Of a stretch of 64,000 nucleotides of DNA, positions 15,937-25,247 are shown piece by piece. Position 1 is the first letter of the stretch; each line of letters begins with the position of its first letter. The DNA is from Bacteroidia bacterium (GTDB lineage: Bacteria > Bacteroidota > Bacteroidia > J057). The translations under genes and the position numbers were made by a program. The DNA lies in assembly GCA_033391075.1 (NCBI GenBank), contig JAWPMV010000001.1, forward strand, positions 7,936,001-8,000,000, given 5' to 3'. Under the pieces are notes generated by a model. That model did no database searches. It saw only the letters and a list, made by a program, of their open reading frames with translations, and was not told the origin of the DNA.

Positions 15937-16920
15937 ATGAAAACTCTGGCAGCTATAACAGCAGTGGGCGGATATGTCCCGGATCGTGTGCTCACTAATA
16001 AGGAATTGGAGACCATGGTTGAAACCAACGACCAATGGATTCGGGAAAGAACAGGGATAGCAGAGAGAAGGATTTTGGAGAAAGATCGTGCTACCTCTGA
16101 CATGGCAGTAGAAGCCATCAAAAATCTGCTTGCAAAAACCTCCTACGGTCCCGAAGATTTGGACCTCATCATTTGCTCTACCGTTTCTCCTGACCATGTG
16201 CATCCGGCAACTGCCAATATTATCGCAGATAAAGTAGGCGCTACCAATGCTTGGGGCTTTGACATGAACGCCGCTTGTTCAGGTTTCTTATATGCAATCA
16301 GAACCGGTTCACAGTTTGTGGAGAGTGGGATGCATAAAAGAGTATTGGTAGTAGGTGCAGATACCATGAGTATTCGCATCGATTACGAAGACCGAAATAC
16401 CTGTATCCTTTTTGGTGATGGAGCAGGGGCGGTTTTGCTTGAGCCAAATACCGAGGGCTATGGCATCGTTGACTCTGAATTTGAAATTGATGGTAGTGGC
16501 GCCAAATACCTCAACCAAAAAGCGGGAGGAAGTGCGCATCCGACTTCTCTGGAAACCTTGCAAAACAAGGAGCATTTTGTGCACCAGGAAGGAAAGACCG
16601 TTTTCAAATATGCGGTAAAAGGAATGGCGGATATTACTGCAGCCGTAATGGAAAGAAACAATCTCGAAGGAGATGATATTGCCTGGCTGGTTCCTCATCA
16701 GGCAAATAAAAGGATCATAGATGCGACGGCAAATAGAGCCGGAGTACCTGCCGAAAAGGTGATGGTCAACATCCACAAATTTGGGAATACCACCAATGGT
16801 ACCATTCCTCTCTGCTTATGGGAGTGGGAAAATCAACTAAATAAAGGAGACAATCTGATGTTGGCTGCTTTTGGAGGAGGATTTTCCTGGGGAAGTATTT
16901 ACCTCAAATGGGCCTACTAA
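15937..16920 (+). CDS. fabH: 3-oxoacyl-ACP synthase III (beta-ketoacyl-ACP synthase III)
   Basis: A 327-residue cytoplasmic condensing enzyme that starts fatty-acid synthesis by joining acetyl-CoA (or a branched acyl-CoA) to malonyl-ACP. Catalytic triad: Cys114 in NAACSGF, His254 in VPHQANKRII and Asn284 in GNTTNGTIP. NDQWIRERTGIAERRI is the family N-terminal signature and GFDMNAACSGF the active-site region. The last motif usually reads GNTSAAS; GNTTNGT is a variant. The ATG at 15937 was chosen over a GTG at 15907. Terminator follows; efp, accB and accC lie downstream, as often in Bacteroidota. Confidence 0.97.
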   Translation: MKTLAAITAVGGYVPDRVLTNKELETMVETNDQWIRERTGIAERRILEKDRATSDMAVEAIKNLLAKTSYGPEDLDLIICSTVSPDHVHPATANIIADKVGATNAWGFDMNAACSGFLYAIRTGSQFVESGMHKRVLVVGADTMSIRIDYEDRNTCILFGDGAGAVLLEPNTEGYGIVDSEFEIDGSGAKYLNQKAGGSAHPTSLETLQNKEHFVHQEGKTVFKYAVKGMADITAAVMERNNLEGDDIAWLVPHQANKRIIDATANRAGVPAEKVMVNIHKFGNTTNGTIPLCLWEWENQLNKGDNLMLAAFGGGFSWGSIYLKWAY

Positions 16921-16946
16921 AAAGATAAATAATAGAGTAAAGAAAG

Positions 16947-16974
16947 AGGGATCGCTTGCGGTCCCTTTTCTTTT
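16947..16974 (+). terminator. Terminator of fabH
   Basis: AGGGATCGC / GCGGTCCCT (16947-16966) form a stem with one T-G pair, followed by TTTCTTTT. It lies 27 bases past the fabH stop and immediately before the next gene. Confidence 0.8.
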
Positions 16975-17022
16975 GGCTTGAAATTTCTCCTCCTTTCAAG
17001 GATATTAGCAAAAAATCCCTGT

Positions 17023-17964
17023 GTGAGAATCCTTACTTTCTTTCTTATCTCCTGCTTCTTCTTTTCCTGTCGTTATGATCAGGACTTCAATTTTGTGCCC
17101 AAGACCCAGCAGGCCTTTTTTCTCATGGATGATAATGGGCAAAGGGAATTGCGACTTTATGAACCGGAGGGAAATATCTTTCTCAATGACTGGGGCTCCA
17201 GCAAAGGTTGGAATAATCCCGCCGATATAGCAGGATCAGGGGGAAAGTTATGGATCAGTCTTCCCGATCAAAACAGCCTGCTGCGATACGACATCGAAAA
17301 GGATGAAAGTGATAACTTTTCTCTGGGCAATTTTACTGCACATCATCTGTCTATAGGGGAAAGATATCTGCTGATGTCTGATACCCTTGCCAATCAATTG
17401 GGATTCTTTCACCTCAAACGAGAGGAACTTACTACCATTGATTTAGATCAGCAGCCTGGCAAGGCTGTTTACAGAAGTACCAAGTTTTACCTTATACTAG
17501 GGGAGAAAGAGTTAGGCATTTACAATGAACTGGCCCTGGCCCCTTTAGAACTTATCAGTTTTGAACGGGAGATATTTGATGTCCTCATTGACAACCGTTT
17601 CAGCACTTGGGTCTACACGAGGGATACGGCCAACTATCGCACAACAGTGAGTTGGAATAGCAATGCCATCGACCTCACGGCACAAGAAGTGCCACAATCC
17701 AAAGTGCAGCACAGTCCCTATCTGCAAGCCACTTTTGAAAAAGAATTTACAGGCCTGGTTGGGATGGCTGAGGGGAGATTGCTCAATTTCCCCGCTCCTG
17801 ATGCAGATGACTTTGAAGCTGATTTCTTTGAAGGGAATGCTTATTATGTAGCAAATGACAGCCTTCGGCAACTAAATTTGTCAGAATCTCAAATCCGTGT
17901 GCTGGGACCCTATTCAGGCACTTTCCGCAATAGCTTCTTTTACCTGGCAGCAGATGAGAACTAA
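17023..17964 (+). CDS. Lipoprotein with probable beta-propeller fold, unknown function
   Basis: About 313 residues from the GTG at 17023, which gives MRILTFFLISCFFFSC, a lipoprotein signal with the lipobox Cys at 16. A TTG at 16978 in the same frame would add 15 residues; the choice is uncertain and no ATG is available near the start. The mature part has recurring short beta segments (KLWISLPDQNSLLRYD, YLLMSDTLANQLGFFHL, RSTKFYLILGEKELGIYN), like a divergent surface-exposed propeller or a TolB-like fold. No catalytic motif was recognised. It sits between fabH and efp. Confidence 0.72.
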   Translation: MRILTFFLISCFFFSCRYDQDFNFVPKTQQAFFLMDDNGQRELRLYEPEGNIFLNDWGSSKGWNNPADIAGSGGKLWISLPDQNSLLRYDIEKDESDNFSLGNFTAHHLSIGERYLLMSDTLANQLGFFHLKREELTTIDLDQQPGKAVYRSTKFYLILGEKELGIYNELALAPLELISFEREIFDVLIDNRFSTWVYTRDTANYRTTVSWNSNAIDLTAQEVPQSKVQHSPYLQATFEKEFTGLVGMAEGRLLNFPAPDADDFEADFFEGNAYYVANDSLRQLNLSESQIRVLGPYSGTFRNSFFYLAADEN

Positions 17965-18111
17965 TTGCTCTCAGGCTTTTTCCTCGGCTCTAGATTCTCG
18001 GACTGTAAAATAAAGTCCCATATTTGGGCTCTACATTCGCATATTTTATTAATTTGCGAGCGTTTTGCCAAAAAGGCATGCTATTTAAACAGAAAGATAC
18101 GCTTATTATAT

Positions 18112-18678
18112 ATGGCTAATATCTCAGATATAAGAAACGGGCTCACCTTTAAGTACAATGGAGATATATATTCAGTTGTAAGTTTCCAGCACGTAAAGCA
18201 GGGACGAGGTGCTGCCTTTGTTCGTGTAAAAATGAAAAGCTTGAATACCGGTAAAGTCATTGAAAATACTTTTAACAGTAGTGCAAAGATTGATGACATT
18301 CGAGTAGAAAGAAGAAAGTATCAATTTCTTTATGAAGATGGAGAAGCACTGGTATTCATGAATACTGAAACTTACGAGCAAATCAATATCCAAAAAGTCC
18401 AGATTGAAAATGTGGATTTGCTGGAAGAAGGAGAGATGGTTGAAGTCTTGTTTAATACCGAGGATGACTTGCCTTTGACTATTGATCTTGCCAAGCATGT
18501 AGTACGTGAAATCACTTATACAGAACCCGGATTAAAAGGTGATACTGCTACAAATACTCTTAAACCTGCGCGGATTGCATCCGGAGCAGAAATTAGAGTA
18601 CCTTTGTTTATTAACATTGGCGATAAGGTAAAGATCGATACCGAAAGCCGTAGCTATGTAGAACGCGTTAAAGAATAA
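18112..18678 (+). CDS. efp: Elongation factor P (Arg at the loop tip)
   Basis: A 188-residue translation factor that relieves ribosome stalling at polyproline. Standard three-domain length: KOW-like domain I ([20 protein letters not shown]), OB domain II and C-terminal OB domain III ([20 protein letters not shown] and [20 protein letters not shown]). The domain I loop that reaches the peptidyl-transferase centre reads [10 protein letters not shown], so Arg32 occupies the place of the beta-lysylated Lys34 of E. coli (VKPGKG). The ATG at 18112 was chosen because the canonical [10 protein letters not shown] starts there; the longer frame from 17965 is an artefact. Confidence 0.96.
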   Translation: MANISDIRNGLTFKYNGDIYSVVSFQHVKQGRGAAFVRVKMKSLNTGKVIENTFNSSAKIDDIRVERRKYQFLYEDGEALVFMNTETYEQINIQKVQIENVDLLEEGEMVEVLFNTEDDLPLTIDLAKHVVREITYTEPGLKGDTATNTLKPARIASGAEIRVPLFINIGDKVKIDTESRSYVERVKE

Positions 18679-18704
18679 TTTTTTCCCCGAATACTTTTAT
18701 TACT

Positions 18705-19214
18705 ATGGATTTCAAAGAAATTCAGGACCTGCTTAAGCTGGTTAACAAGACTACCCTAACGGAAGTAGAGATTGAACAAAAGGATTTCCGACTGAAAATC
18801 CGGAGAAAAGCCCCGGATAATAAAGTGGTTTACCAAACAAGTCAGGAACCCGCAACTATCGTTCAGCCTATGATTACTGCTGCACCTACTCCTGTGGCCC
18901 AGCCAGAGGCGAAACCTGCACCAGAAAAACCCGCAGCGCCTGAAGCCCAAAAAGAAGAAGCATCCAGCGATCTGATTGAATTCCGTTCGCCTATGATCGG
19001 AACCTTCTATCGCTCCAGCTCTCCGGATACAGATGCATTTGTCAAAGTTGGGGATTCCGTTGAGAAAGGTCAGGTACTCTGTATCGTTGAGGCAATGAAA
19101 CTCTTCAATGAAATTGAATCTGAGTTCTCTGGAAAAATAGTTAAGATCATGCTGGAAGATGCCCAGCCGGTTGAGTATGATCAGGTACTCTTCCTTATAG
19201 ACCCTAATGGCTAA
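18705..19214 (+). CDS. accB: Acetyl-CoA carboxylase biotin carboxyl carrier protein
   Basis: A 169-residue protein. The N-terminal part ([20 protein letters not shown]) is typical of BCCP, followed by a Pro/Ala-rich linker (about 50-88) and the biotinyl domain (about 90-169). The biotinylated residue is Lys132 in [11 protein letters not shown] (the usual form is EAMKM). [12 protein letters not shown] is the conserved thumb-side segment. It carries carboxybiotin between biotin carboxylase and carboxyltransferase. It starts 26 bases after efp and 50 bases before accC, so one transcript is likely. Confidence 0.97.
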   Translation: MDFKEIQDLLKLVNKTTLTEVEIEQKDFRLKIRRKAPDNKVVYQTSQEPATIVQPMITAAPTPVAQPEAKPAPEKPAAPEAQKEEASSDLIEFRSPMIGTFYRSSSPDTDAFVKVGDSVEKGQVLCIVEAMKLFNEIESEFSGKIVKIMLEDAQPVEYDQVLFLIDPNG

Positions 19215-19264
19215 TTTCGTTTCTAATCCGATTGGGTAAGCCCTAAAGAAATCGAAACTACTTT

Positions 19265-20620
19265 ATGTTCAAGAAAATTCTCATTGCAAATAGAGGAGAA
19301 ATAGCCCTGCGTGTTATCAGAACCTGCAGGGAAATGGGCATTAGCTCAGTTGCTGTTTACTCTAAAGCAGATAAAAATAGTCTGCACGTTCGTTTCGCAG
19401 ACGAAGCCGTTTGTATTGGACCCGCTTCCAGTACAGATTCCTATCTCAATATGGCAAATATTATTTCTGCCGCTGAGATTACTGGTGTAGATGCGATCCA
19501 TCCCGGTTATGGATTCCTGGCAGAAAATGCTGAGTTCTCTCAGCTTTGTGAGGATCATGGAATTAAATTTATCGGACCTAGCGCGGAAGTTATCAACTCC
19601 ATGGGAGATAAGGCAACCGCTAAAGATTCGATGAAAAAGGCCGGTGTTCCTGTAGTACCAGGTTCCGATGGCCTCCTTGATTCGATAGAACAAGCCAAGG
19701 AGATAGCTGAAGAAGCCGGATATCCGGTTCTCCTAAAAGCTACTGCCGGAGGAGGAGGAAAAGGGATGCGTAAAGTTTTTGCACCTGAAGAAATGGAAGA
19801 TGCCTGGAATTCAGCTTCTTCTGAGGCGGGTGCAGCCTTTGGTAATGCAGGCCTCTATCTCGAAAAATTTGTTGAAGAACCTCGCCACGTTGAGATCCAG
19901 GTAATGGCTGATCAGCATGGCAATGTATATCACCTCGCGGAAAGGGATTGTACCATTCAAAGAAGACACCAGAAACTGGTGGAAGAATCTCCCTGTCCGG
20001 TACTTTCTGAAGAAACCCGTCAAAAAATGGGACAGGCAGCTGTTCGTGCGGCTGAGTCTGTGAGATATGAAGGTGCGGGTACCGTCGAGTTTCTCTACGA
20101 CAAACACGGAGATTTTTACTTCATGGAGATGAATACCCGTATTCAGGTAGAGCATCCTGTGACTGAAGAAATTTTCGATGTGGACCTTATTCGTGAGCAA
20201 ATCCGGGTAGCCGCAGGAGAAGTGCTGGACAAGCCTTACAAAATGCTTGAAGGCAGATGCTCTATGGAAGTTCGGATCAATGCTGAGGACGTATTTAATG
20301 ATTTTCGCCCTTCACCTGGCATGATCGAATATTTCCATAAGCCCGGTGGGCACAAGGTTCGTGTGGATACGCATGCATTCTCTGGTTATATGATCCCTCC
20401 CTATTATGACTCTATGATTGGGAAATTGATCGTTTCCGGTCCTACCCGCGAAGCCGTTATCGCAAAAATGGCCCGCGCACTGGACGAATTTATCGTGGAA
20501 GGAGTAAAAACAACCATTCCTTTCCATAAGCAATTGATGCAGGATGATAAATTCAAGACGGGAGTTTATGCAACGAGTTTCCTGGAAAATTTCGAATTGG
20601 ATCCAGATGTAGATGAATAG
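19265..20620 (+). CDS. accC: Acetyl-CoA carboxylase, biotin carboxylase subunit
   Basis: A 451-residue ATP-grasp enzyme that carboxylates biotin on AccB. Seen in order: [20 protein letters not shown] start, [16 protein letters not shown]-binding glycine loop [38 protein letters not shown] and the catalytic stretch [16 protein letters not shown]. Length is normal (E. coli 449). It follows accB. A short inverted repeat (20667-20685) lies between this gene and the next and may be a weak terminator. Confidence 0.98.
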   Translation: MFKKILIANRGEIALRVIRTCREMGISSVAVYSKADKNSLHVRFADEAVCIGPASSTDSYLNMANIISAAEITGVDAIHPGYGFLAENAEFSQLCEDHGIKFIGPSAEVINSMGDKATAKDSMKKAGVPVVPGSDGLLDSIEQAKEIAEEAGYPVLLKATAGGGGKGMRKVFAPEEMEDAWNSASSEAGAAFGNAGLYLEKFVEEPRHVEIQVMADQHGNVYHLAERDCTIQRRHQKLVEESPCPVLSEETRQKMGQAAVRAAESVRYEGAGTVEFLYDKHGDFYFMEMNTRIQVEHPVTEEIFDVDLIREQIRVAAGEVLDKPYKMLEGRCSMEVRINAEDVFNDFRPSPGMIEYFHKPGGHKVRVDTHAFSGYMIPPYYDSMIGKLIVSGPTREAVIAKMARALDEFIVEGVKTTIPFHKQLMQDDKFKTGVYATSFLENFELDPDVDE

Positions 20621-20699
20621 GCAAACTGCTGTTCGTCTATTCTCGTAAGCTATGTATAAAGATTCTGGGCATCTTGGAGATGCCCACTAATATCCTTCT

Positions 20700-22535
20700 A
20701 TGACGACGGACAGAATACGGGTATACCAGGAAGGAATAAAACGACTGGAAGAAAAGCTTGAAGGGGAAAACAGGAAATATAACCTCTTTGCTTATGGTCG
20801 TGCAGTAATATTTATCCTGGGTATCACAGCTTGCTATTTCCTATTCAAATACGATTACGCACTCGGGATTTTCGGAGGATTCGCTGTCCTGGCGGGCTTC
20901 CTCTACCTGATCAAAATACATGCAGAGCTGGCAGAGGAAAGAGAGCATCTCAATCGCCTGATCAGCATTCGCCAAACGGAAATCGAGGCCCTGAAAGGAA
21001 ATCGGGAGGAGTTGGATGAAGGAGAGGAGTATATCAACTCTGAACATGCTTATTCCTATGACCTCGATATCTTTGGCAGAGGGTCTATCTTTCAGGCGAT
21101 CAATCGTACCGGAACCATCATAGGTCGTGGACAATTGGTGCAGGAACTGGAACAGCCTTCTCAGGATCGGGAATTGATCCGACAAAGACAGCAAGCCATC
21201 GCAGAGCTGGCAGAGAAAAGTGAGTGGGGCCTAAATTTCCAGGCCCTGGGTGTCGGTAAACTGGAATCCAAAGACGAGACACAGTCCATTTTACGCTGGT
21301 TAAATGAGGAAGCCTATTTTAGCAAGCATTCGGTGTATCCCGCTTTGATGTGGATTTTACCCGGCCTCTTTTTACTGGCTTTCCTTTTATGGTTAATACC
21401 TGATATCTCTTTTCTTTCGCCGATTTTCGGAGACTTTCGTTTACCTGGCTTGATTCCGCTTCTTTTGTTTTTTGCTCAATTGGGAGTAATAGGACAAAAC
21501 CTCAAGCGAACAGGAAAAGAACAGGTCCTGGTGGGCAAGAAGTCTCATATTCTCAATAAATATGCTGCTCTCCTAAAAGAAATTGAGGGACAGGAATTTA
21601 CTTCTCCTTTACTCAAATCAGAACAAGAAGGACTGGTAGCAAGTGGAAAGCTGGCCTCTGAGGCAATTGCGGATCTGGGAAATCTAACCTATATGCTGGA
21701 CCAGCGCCTCAATGCATTTGCGGGAATCTTGCTGAACGGAACAGTGCTTTGGGACATCAAATACATGATGCGCCTCGAGAAGTGGAGAGAAAGACATAAA
21801 GAAGAACTTCCTCGCTGGTTTGAAGTGATTGGAAAATGGGATGCTCTTTTGAGTTGGGCACGGTTTCAATACAACCATCCCGACTTTGTAGTGCCTGAAA
21901 TCTCTGAAGGCGACTTCATGATGGATGCCAAAGAGCTGGGACATCCTCTGCTTGATCCGATAAGTCGTGTGGACAATGATATGAACCTGGCCAAGCCCGG
22001 TGAGTTTCTCATCATTACCGGAGCGAATATGGCTGGGAAGAGTACTTTTCTGCGGACGGTAGGAGTGAACCTCATCCTGGCTATGAATGGAGCCGTGACT
22101 TGTGCCCAGAGTTTCAAGTTTGCTCCGGTAGAAATGCTGACAAGTGTCCGGGCTACGGATTCATTACAAGATCATGAGTCTTATTTCTATGCAGAATTGA
22201 AGCGACTGAAAATGCTCATCGATAAACTAAGAGAGGGCAAGCCGATTTTCATTATTGTAGACGAAATGTTGCGCGGGACCAATTCACGCGACAAACAAGA
22301 GGGCTCCCGGCAGTTTATCATGCAACTGATGGAGCTCAAAGGCGTGGGGATGATCGCGACCCATGACCTCTCCCTGGGAACCCTGCAAGATGAGTTTCCT
22401 GACTATGCAAGAAATAAACGCTTTGAAGTCGATATTACTGACGGCCACTTGAGCTTTGATTATAAATTGAGGGATGGAATTTCTCAGAACCTCAATGCGA
22501 CCTTCCTGATGAAGAAAATGGGGATCATGCCTTAA
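20700..22535 (+). CDS. Membrane-anchored MutS-family ATPase
   Basis: A 611-residue protein. The C-terminal part is a MutS domain V ATPase: Walker A GANMAGKST (441-449), a dimer-interface stretch SLQDHESYFYAELKRLK (about 488-504), Walker B IFIIVDEMLRGTNSRDK (516-532) and the switch His555 in ATHD. The N-terminal mismatch-recognition and connector domains are absent. Instead there are hydrophobic segments at about 33-71 and 214-265, so the protein looks membrane-bound with an internal lever-like region between. The role is unknown and cannot be ordinary mismatch recognition. A hairpin TGCCTTAA/TTAAGGCA (22528-22547) overlaps the stop codon. Confidence 0.85.
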   Translation: MTTDRIRVYQEGIKRLEEKLEGENRKYNLFAYGRAVIFILGITACYFLFKYDYALGIFGGFAVLAGFLYLIKIHAELAEEREHLNRLISIRQTEIEALKGNREELDEGEEYINSEHAYSYDLDIFGRGSIFQAINRTGTIIGRGQLVQELEQPSQDRELIRQRQQAIAELAEKSEWGLNFQALGVGKLESKDETQSILRWLNEEAYFSKHSVYPALMWILPGLFLLAFLLWLIPDISFLSPIFGDFRLPGLIPLLLFFAQLGVIGQNLKRTGKEQVLVGKKSHILNKYAALLKEIEGQEFTSPLLKSEQEGLVASGKLASEAIADLGNLTYMLDQRLNAFAGILLNGTVLWDIKYMMRLEKWRERHKEELPRWFEVIGKWDALLSWARFQYNHPDFVVPEISEGDFMMDAKELGHPLLDPISRVDNDMNLAKPGEFLIITGANMAGKSTFLRTVGVNLILAMNGAVTCAQSFKFAPVEMLTSVRATDSLQDHESYFYAELKRLKMLIDKLREGKPIFIIVDEMLRGTNSRDKQEGSRQFIMQLMELKGVGMIATHDLSLGTLQDEFPDYARNKRFEVDITDGHLSFDYKLRDGISQNLNATFLMKKMGIMP

Positions 22536-22574
22536 ACCCTTAAGGCATAAATTTGCGGCCAGGAAGAGGAGAAA

Positions 22575-22610
22575 TTGTCCTCAAATCTGCCGGACAATCG
22601 ACTATATTTG
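22575..22610 (+). promoter_or_regulatory. Promoter (TATATTTG) of the tryptophan dioxygenase gene
   Basis: TATATTTG (22603-22610) fits TAnnTTTG, with TTG (22575-22577) exactly 25 bases upstream. It lies 20 bases before the start codon at 22631. Confidence 0.7.
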
Positions 22611-22630
22611 GGTACTGATAAAAGAAACGC

Positions 22631-23632
22631 ATGTCAAATAAAGACTGGAAACACCAACTCACCGATATATTGGGGCGCCTGAGTTTATTGGAAGAAAAGT
22701 ACTCAGGTCTGGGACAGGATTTGCTTGCCTACCTCGATGGACTTTATTACTCCAATGGCCTGAATTACTGGGAATATATTCACCTGGAAAGTTTGCTCGG
22801 CTTACAAACCCCTCGGACCCCTTTTCCGGATGAGGTCATCTTTATTACCTATCACCAGATGACGGAGCTGATGTTCAAGTTGGTAAAACTGGAAATAAAA
22901 GCTCTCACAGATGAAAGAGGGGAAGAGAGTGAGCATTTGAAACTTCAGAACTGGCACAAAAGGATCGGACGGGTAGTTAACTATTTCAAACATCTTTGCA
23001 ATAGCTTCGACATCATGCTCACGGGTATGGATCGGGAAGAGATGAGAAAATTTCGCATGGCCCTTCTCCCGGCCAGTGGTTTCCAATCTGTGCAGTTTCG
23101 GGAGATAGAAATCATGAGTACAGGATTGGAAAACCTCATTCCCACAGAAAAAGATACAGGAGAAAAAAGTATAGAAGACCGCTATCCCAATATCTACTGG
23201 AAAGCCGGAGGAATCGACTCAGATACAGGCAAGAAAACCATCACCCTCAGAACCTTTGAGGCCAAATACGATGAAGATCTTATTCAATTAATTGAGACTT
23301 ATGAAGGGAGTAATGTGGAGGCCTTGTATAAAAATTCTTCCCGGGAAATTCTTGAAGATGAGGAACTCAAAGAACTCCTACGAAACTATGATGTCCATAT
23401 GAACGTATTCTGGAAACTCAGTCACTTGTCTGCGGCTTCCAGGCATTTGGTACAGGAAAATACGGCGGTAGAAGCCACAGGAGGAACTAACTGGAAAAGT
23501 TTTCTGCCTCCTAAATTTCAAAAGATAATTTTTTACAAAGATCTATGGAAGGAGGAAGAGTTGGACGATTGGGGAAAGGCAGCCATAGTGAAACATTTCC
23601 AGAAAAGTATTTCGAGTAAATGGATGAAATGA
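22631..23632 (+). CDS. Tryptophan 2,3-dioxygenase family protein
   Basis: A 333-residue haem enzyme family that opens the indole ring of tryptophan to N-formylkynurenine. Landmarks: LNYWEYIHLESLLGLQ, FITYHQMTELMFKLVKLEIK (the conserved distal histidine and Glu-Leu-x-Phe segment), SGFQSVQFREIEI, the proximal His in FWKLSHLSAASRHL, and TGGTNWKSFLPP (the GTGG motif near the C-terminus). It is longer than the typical bacterial enzyme (about 280) and the proximal segment differs from the usual RWRxxH, so a divergent branch is likely. It has its own promoter; no kynurenine-pathway gene is adjacent. Confidence 0.88.
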   Translation: MSNKDWKHQLTDILGRLSLLEEKYSGLGQDLLAYLDGLYYSNGLNYWEYIHLESLLGLQTPRTPFPDEVIFITYHQMTELMFKLVKLEIKALTDERGEESEHLKLQNWHKRIGRVVNYFKHLCNSFDIMLTGMDREEMRKFRMALLPASGFQSVQFREIEIMSTGLENLIPTEKDTGEKSIEDRYPNIYWKAGGIDSDTGKKTITLRTFEAKYDEDLIQLIETYEGSNVEALYKNSSREILEDEELKELLRNYDVHMNVFWKLSHLSAASRHLVQENTAVEATGGTNWKSFLPPKFQKIIFYKDLWKEEELDDWGKAAIVKHFQKSISSKWMK

Positions 23633-23774
23633 GCCCGCGGCCATTTTAGTGACATGAATTTATCCCCAAAAGCTTAATTTGGCGTATATATTGCTTCAAA
23701 AGATTAGGGAAAGTAGTCTGTTAGATACGTAAAAATCAGAAGTTAAACAAGTGGTCTCTTATCTATATCTCTGC

Positions 23775-23782
23775 TATATTTG
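23775..23782 (+). promoter_or_regulatory. Promoter -7 element (TATATTTG) of the TPR gene
   Basis: TATATTTG matches TAnnTTTG and lies 55 bases upstream of the start at 23838. No TTG was found at a suitable distance upstream. Confidence 0.55.
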
Positions 23783-23837
23783 TTACAGTTCATAGATGTA
23801 GAATGGTCGAGGTCTTTCTCAGGTATTCTAGTATATA

Positions 23838-25247
23838 ATGGAAGAATTTTTCAGGAATAGTGATTTCGAGGAACAACAAACCCGGGCAAGTGTCAGGGAG
23901 TTTGAAAATATGCTCTTGGAAGACTCTTTCTTCTTTATTGACCTGGGAAAAGTAGAGGTTATCTATAACTATTATTTTCAGACCAATGAGCTTCACAAAG
24001 CTCGCAAACTGGTCGATTTCGCTTTACAAAGTCATCCTTCTTCTGGTGCCCTGTATTATAAGCTGGCCAAGCTCGAATTTGAGTACGGTCACTATGGTAA
24101 TTCACTCGCACATATCGATACGGCCTTGAGCTATTCTCCCCTTCAAATTGATTATTCAATTTTCAAGGCTGAGATTCTCGTTAGGTTGGACAGGAATAAA
24201 GACAGTCTCGATCTGATGGAAGAGGTCTTGGGTATCTCCACCAAACCGGAAGAGATCTACATGACCATGGGTAATTTAGCCCAAATCTCAGGAGATCCTG
24301 TAAAGAGCGAAGAGTATTATAAGAAATCCCTGTCCATCAAGCCGGATTTTGAAGAAGCCGTTTACGAACTTGCTTTTCTTCTGGAGTCTGAAGATCGACT
24401 GACGGATTCTATTGCCTTATATGAATCTTATCTCAATGATTATCCCTATTCCGAAATGGTTTGGTATAATCTGGGTGTCCAATATAGAAAGACCGGCAAT
24501 TATGAAAGAGCCATAGAGTGCTTTGATTATTGTCTCGCTATAAACGATGAACTTTCGGCTGCTTACTTCCAAAAAGGACAGCTACAAATGGACCTGGGAC
24601 GTTATCAGGATGCCCTGCAATCTTTCCTGGAAGCAAATTCCCTAAGTCCTTATGACGTACATACGCTTTTCCATGTAGCAGATTGTTATGAAAATCTGGA
24701 TATGTATCGGGATGCAATCCGATATTATACCAAAACCTCTCAGGTAGATCCGGATTTTCTGGATGCCTTTATCGGGATTGGATATTGTTTGGAAAAGCAG
24801 GAGAAATTCCTGGAAGCAATCCATTATTATGAGAAAGCATTCAAGCTGGATGATGAAAATCCGGATGTATGTATGTCCATAGCCAGCTGTGAATTTAAAC
24901 TAGGCAATAAGCATAGTTCCTATATGTACCTGGAACGTGCCATTCAGTTGAATCCTCAGGATATCTCTATCTGGCAGGATTGGTCCAGCCTTTTGCATGA
25001 GCATACGCAATATGAAGGGGCGATCTCCTTTCTGGAAGAAGGGCTTAAATACAATCCCTCAGAGGCAGAACTCTATTTTCAGTTGGCAGCTTACTGTCTG
25101 GAATCCGGACACCGTAGCAAAGGCCTCAACTACCTGGAGCATGGCTTATTGCTAGACTATCAGGCCCATTACTACCTTTTCCACGTGGATGCCAGCCTCA
25201 AGCATGAGCCTGAGGTGATGGAACTGATTCGAATTTATAAGAATTAG
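23838..25247 (+). CDS. Tetratricopeptide repeat protein
   Basis: A 469-residue protein without signal peptide or membrane helix, built almost wholly of TPR units (at least ten): for example PEEIYMTMGNLAQISGDPVK, YNLGVQYRKTGNYERAIECF, AYFQKGQLQMDLGRYQDALQ, HVADCYENLDMYRDAIRYY and FIGIGYCLEKQEKFLEAIHYY. It is probably a cytoplasmic scaffold; the partner is unknown. It is a common conserved Bacteroidota protein. Its stop codon overlaps, tail to tail, the stop of the convergent gene ending at 25244. Confidence 0.9.
   Translation: MEEFFRNSDFEEQQTRASVREFENMLLEDSFFFIDLGKVEVIYNYYFQTNELHKARKLVDFALQSHPSSGALYYKLAKLEFEYGHYGNSLAHIDTALSYSPLQIDYSIFKAEILVRLDRNKDSLDLMEEVLGISTKPEEIYMTMGNLAQISGDPVKSEEYYKKSLSIKPDFEEAVYELAFLLESEDRLTDSIALYESYLNDYPYSEMVWYNLGVQYRKTGNYERAIECFDYCLAINDELSAAYFQKGQLQMDLGRYQDALQSFLEANSLSPYDVHTLFHVADCYENLDMYRDAIRYYTKTSQVDPDFLDAFIGIGYCLEKQEKFLEAIHYYEKAFKLDDENPDVCMSIASCEFKLGNKHSSYMYLERAIQLNPQDISIWQDWSSLLHEHTQYEGAISFLEEGLKYNPSEAELYFQLAAYCLESGHRSKGLNYLEHGLLLDYQAHYYLFHVDASLKHEPEVMELIRIYKN

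Noticed and set aside
17965-18111. 49-codon extension upstream of efp
   Set aside because: EF-P has a fixed length and starts at [10 protein letters not shown]; the upstream residues are promoter and leader sequence.
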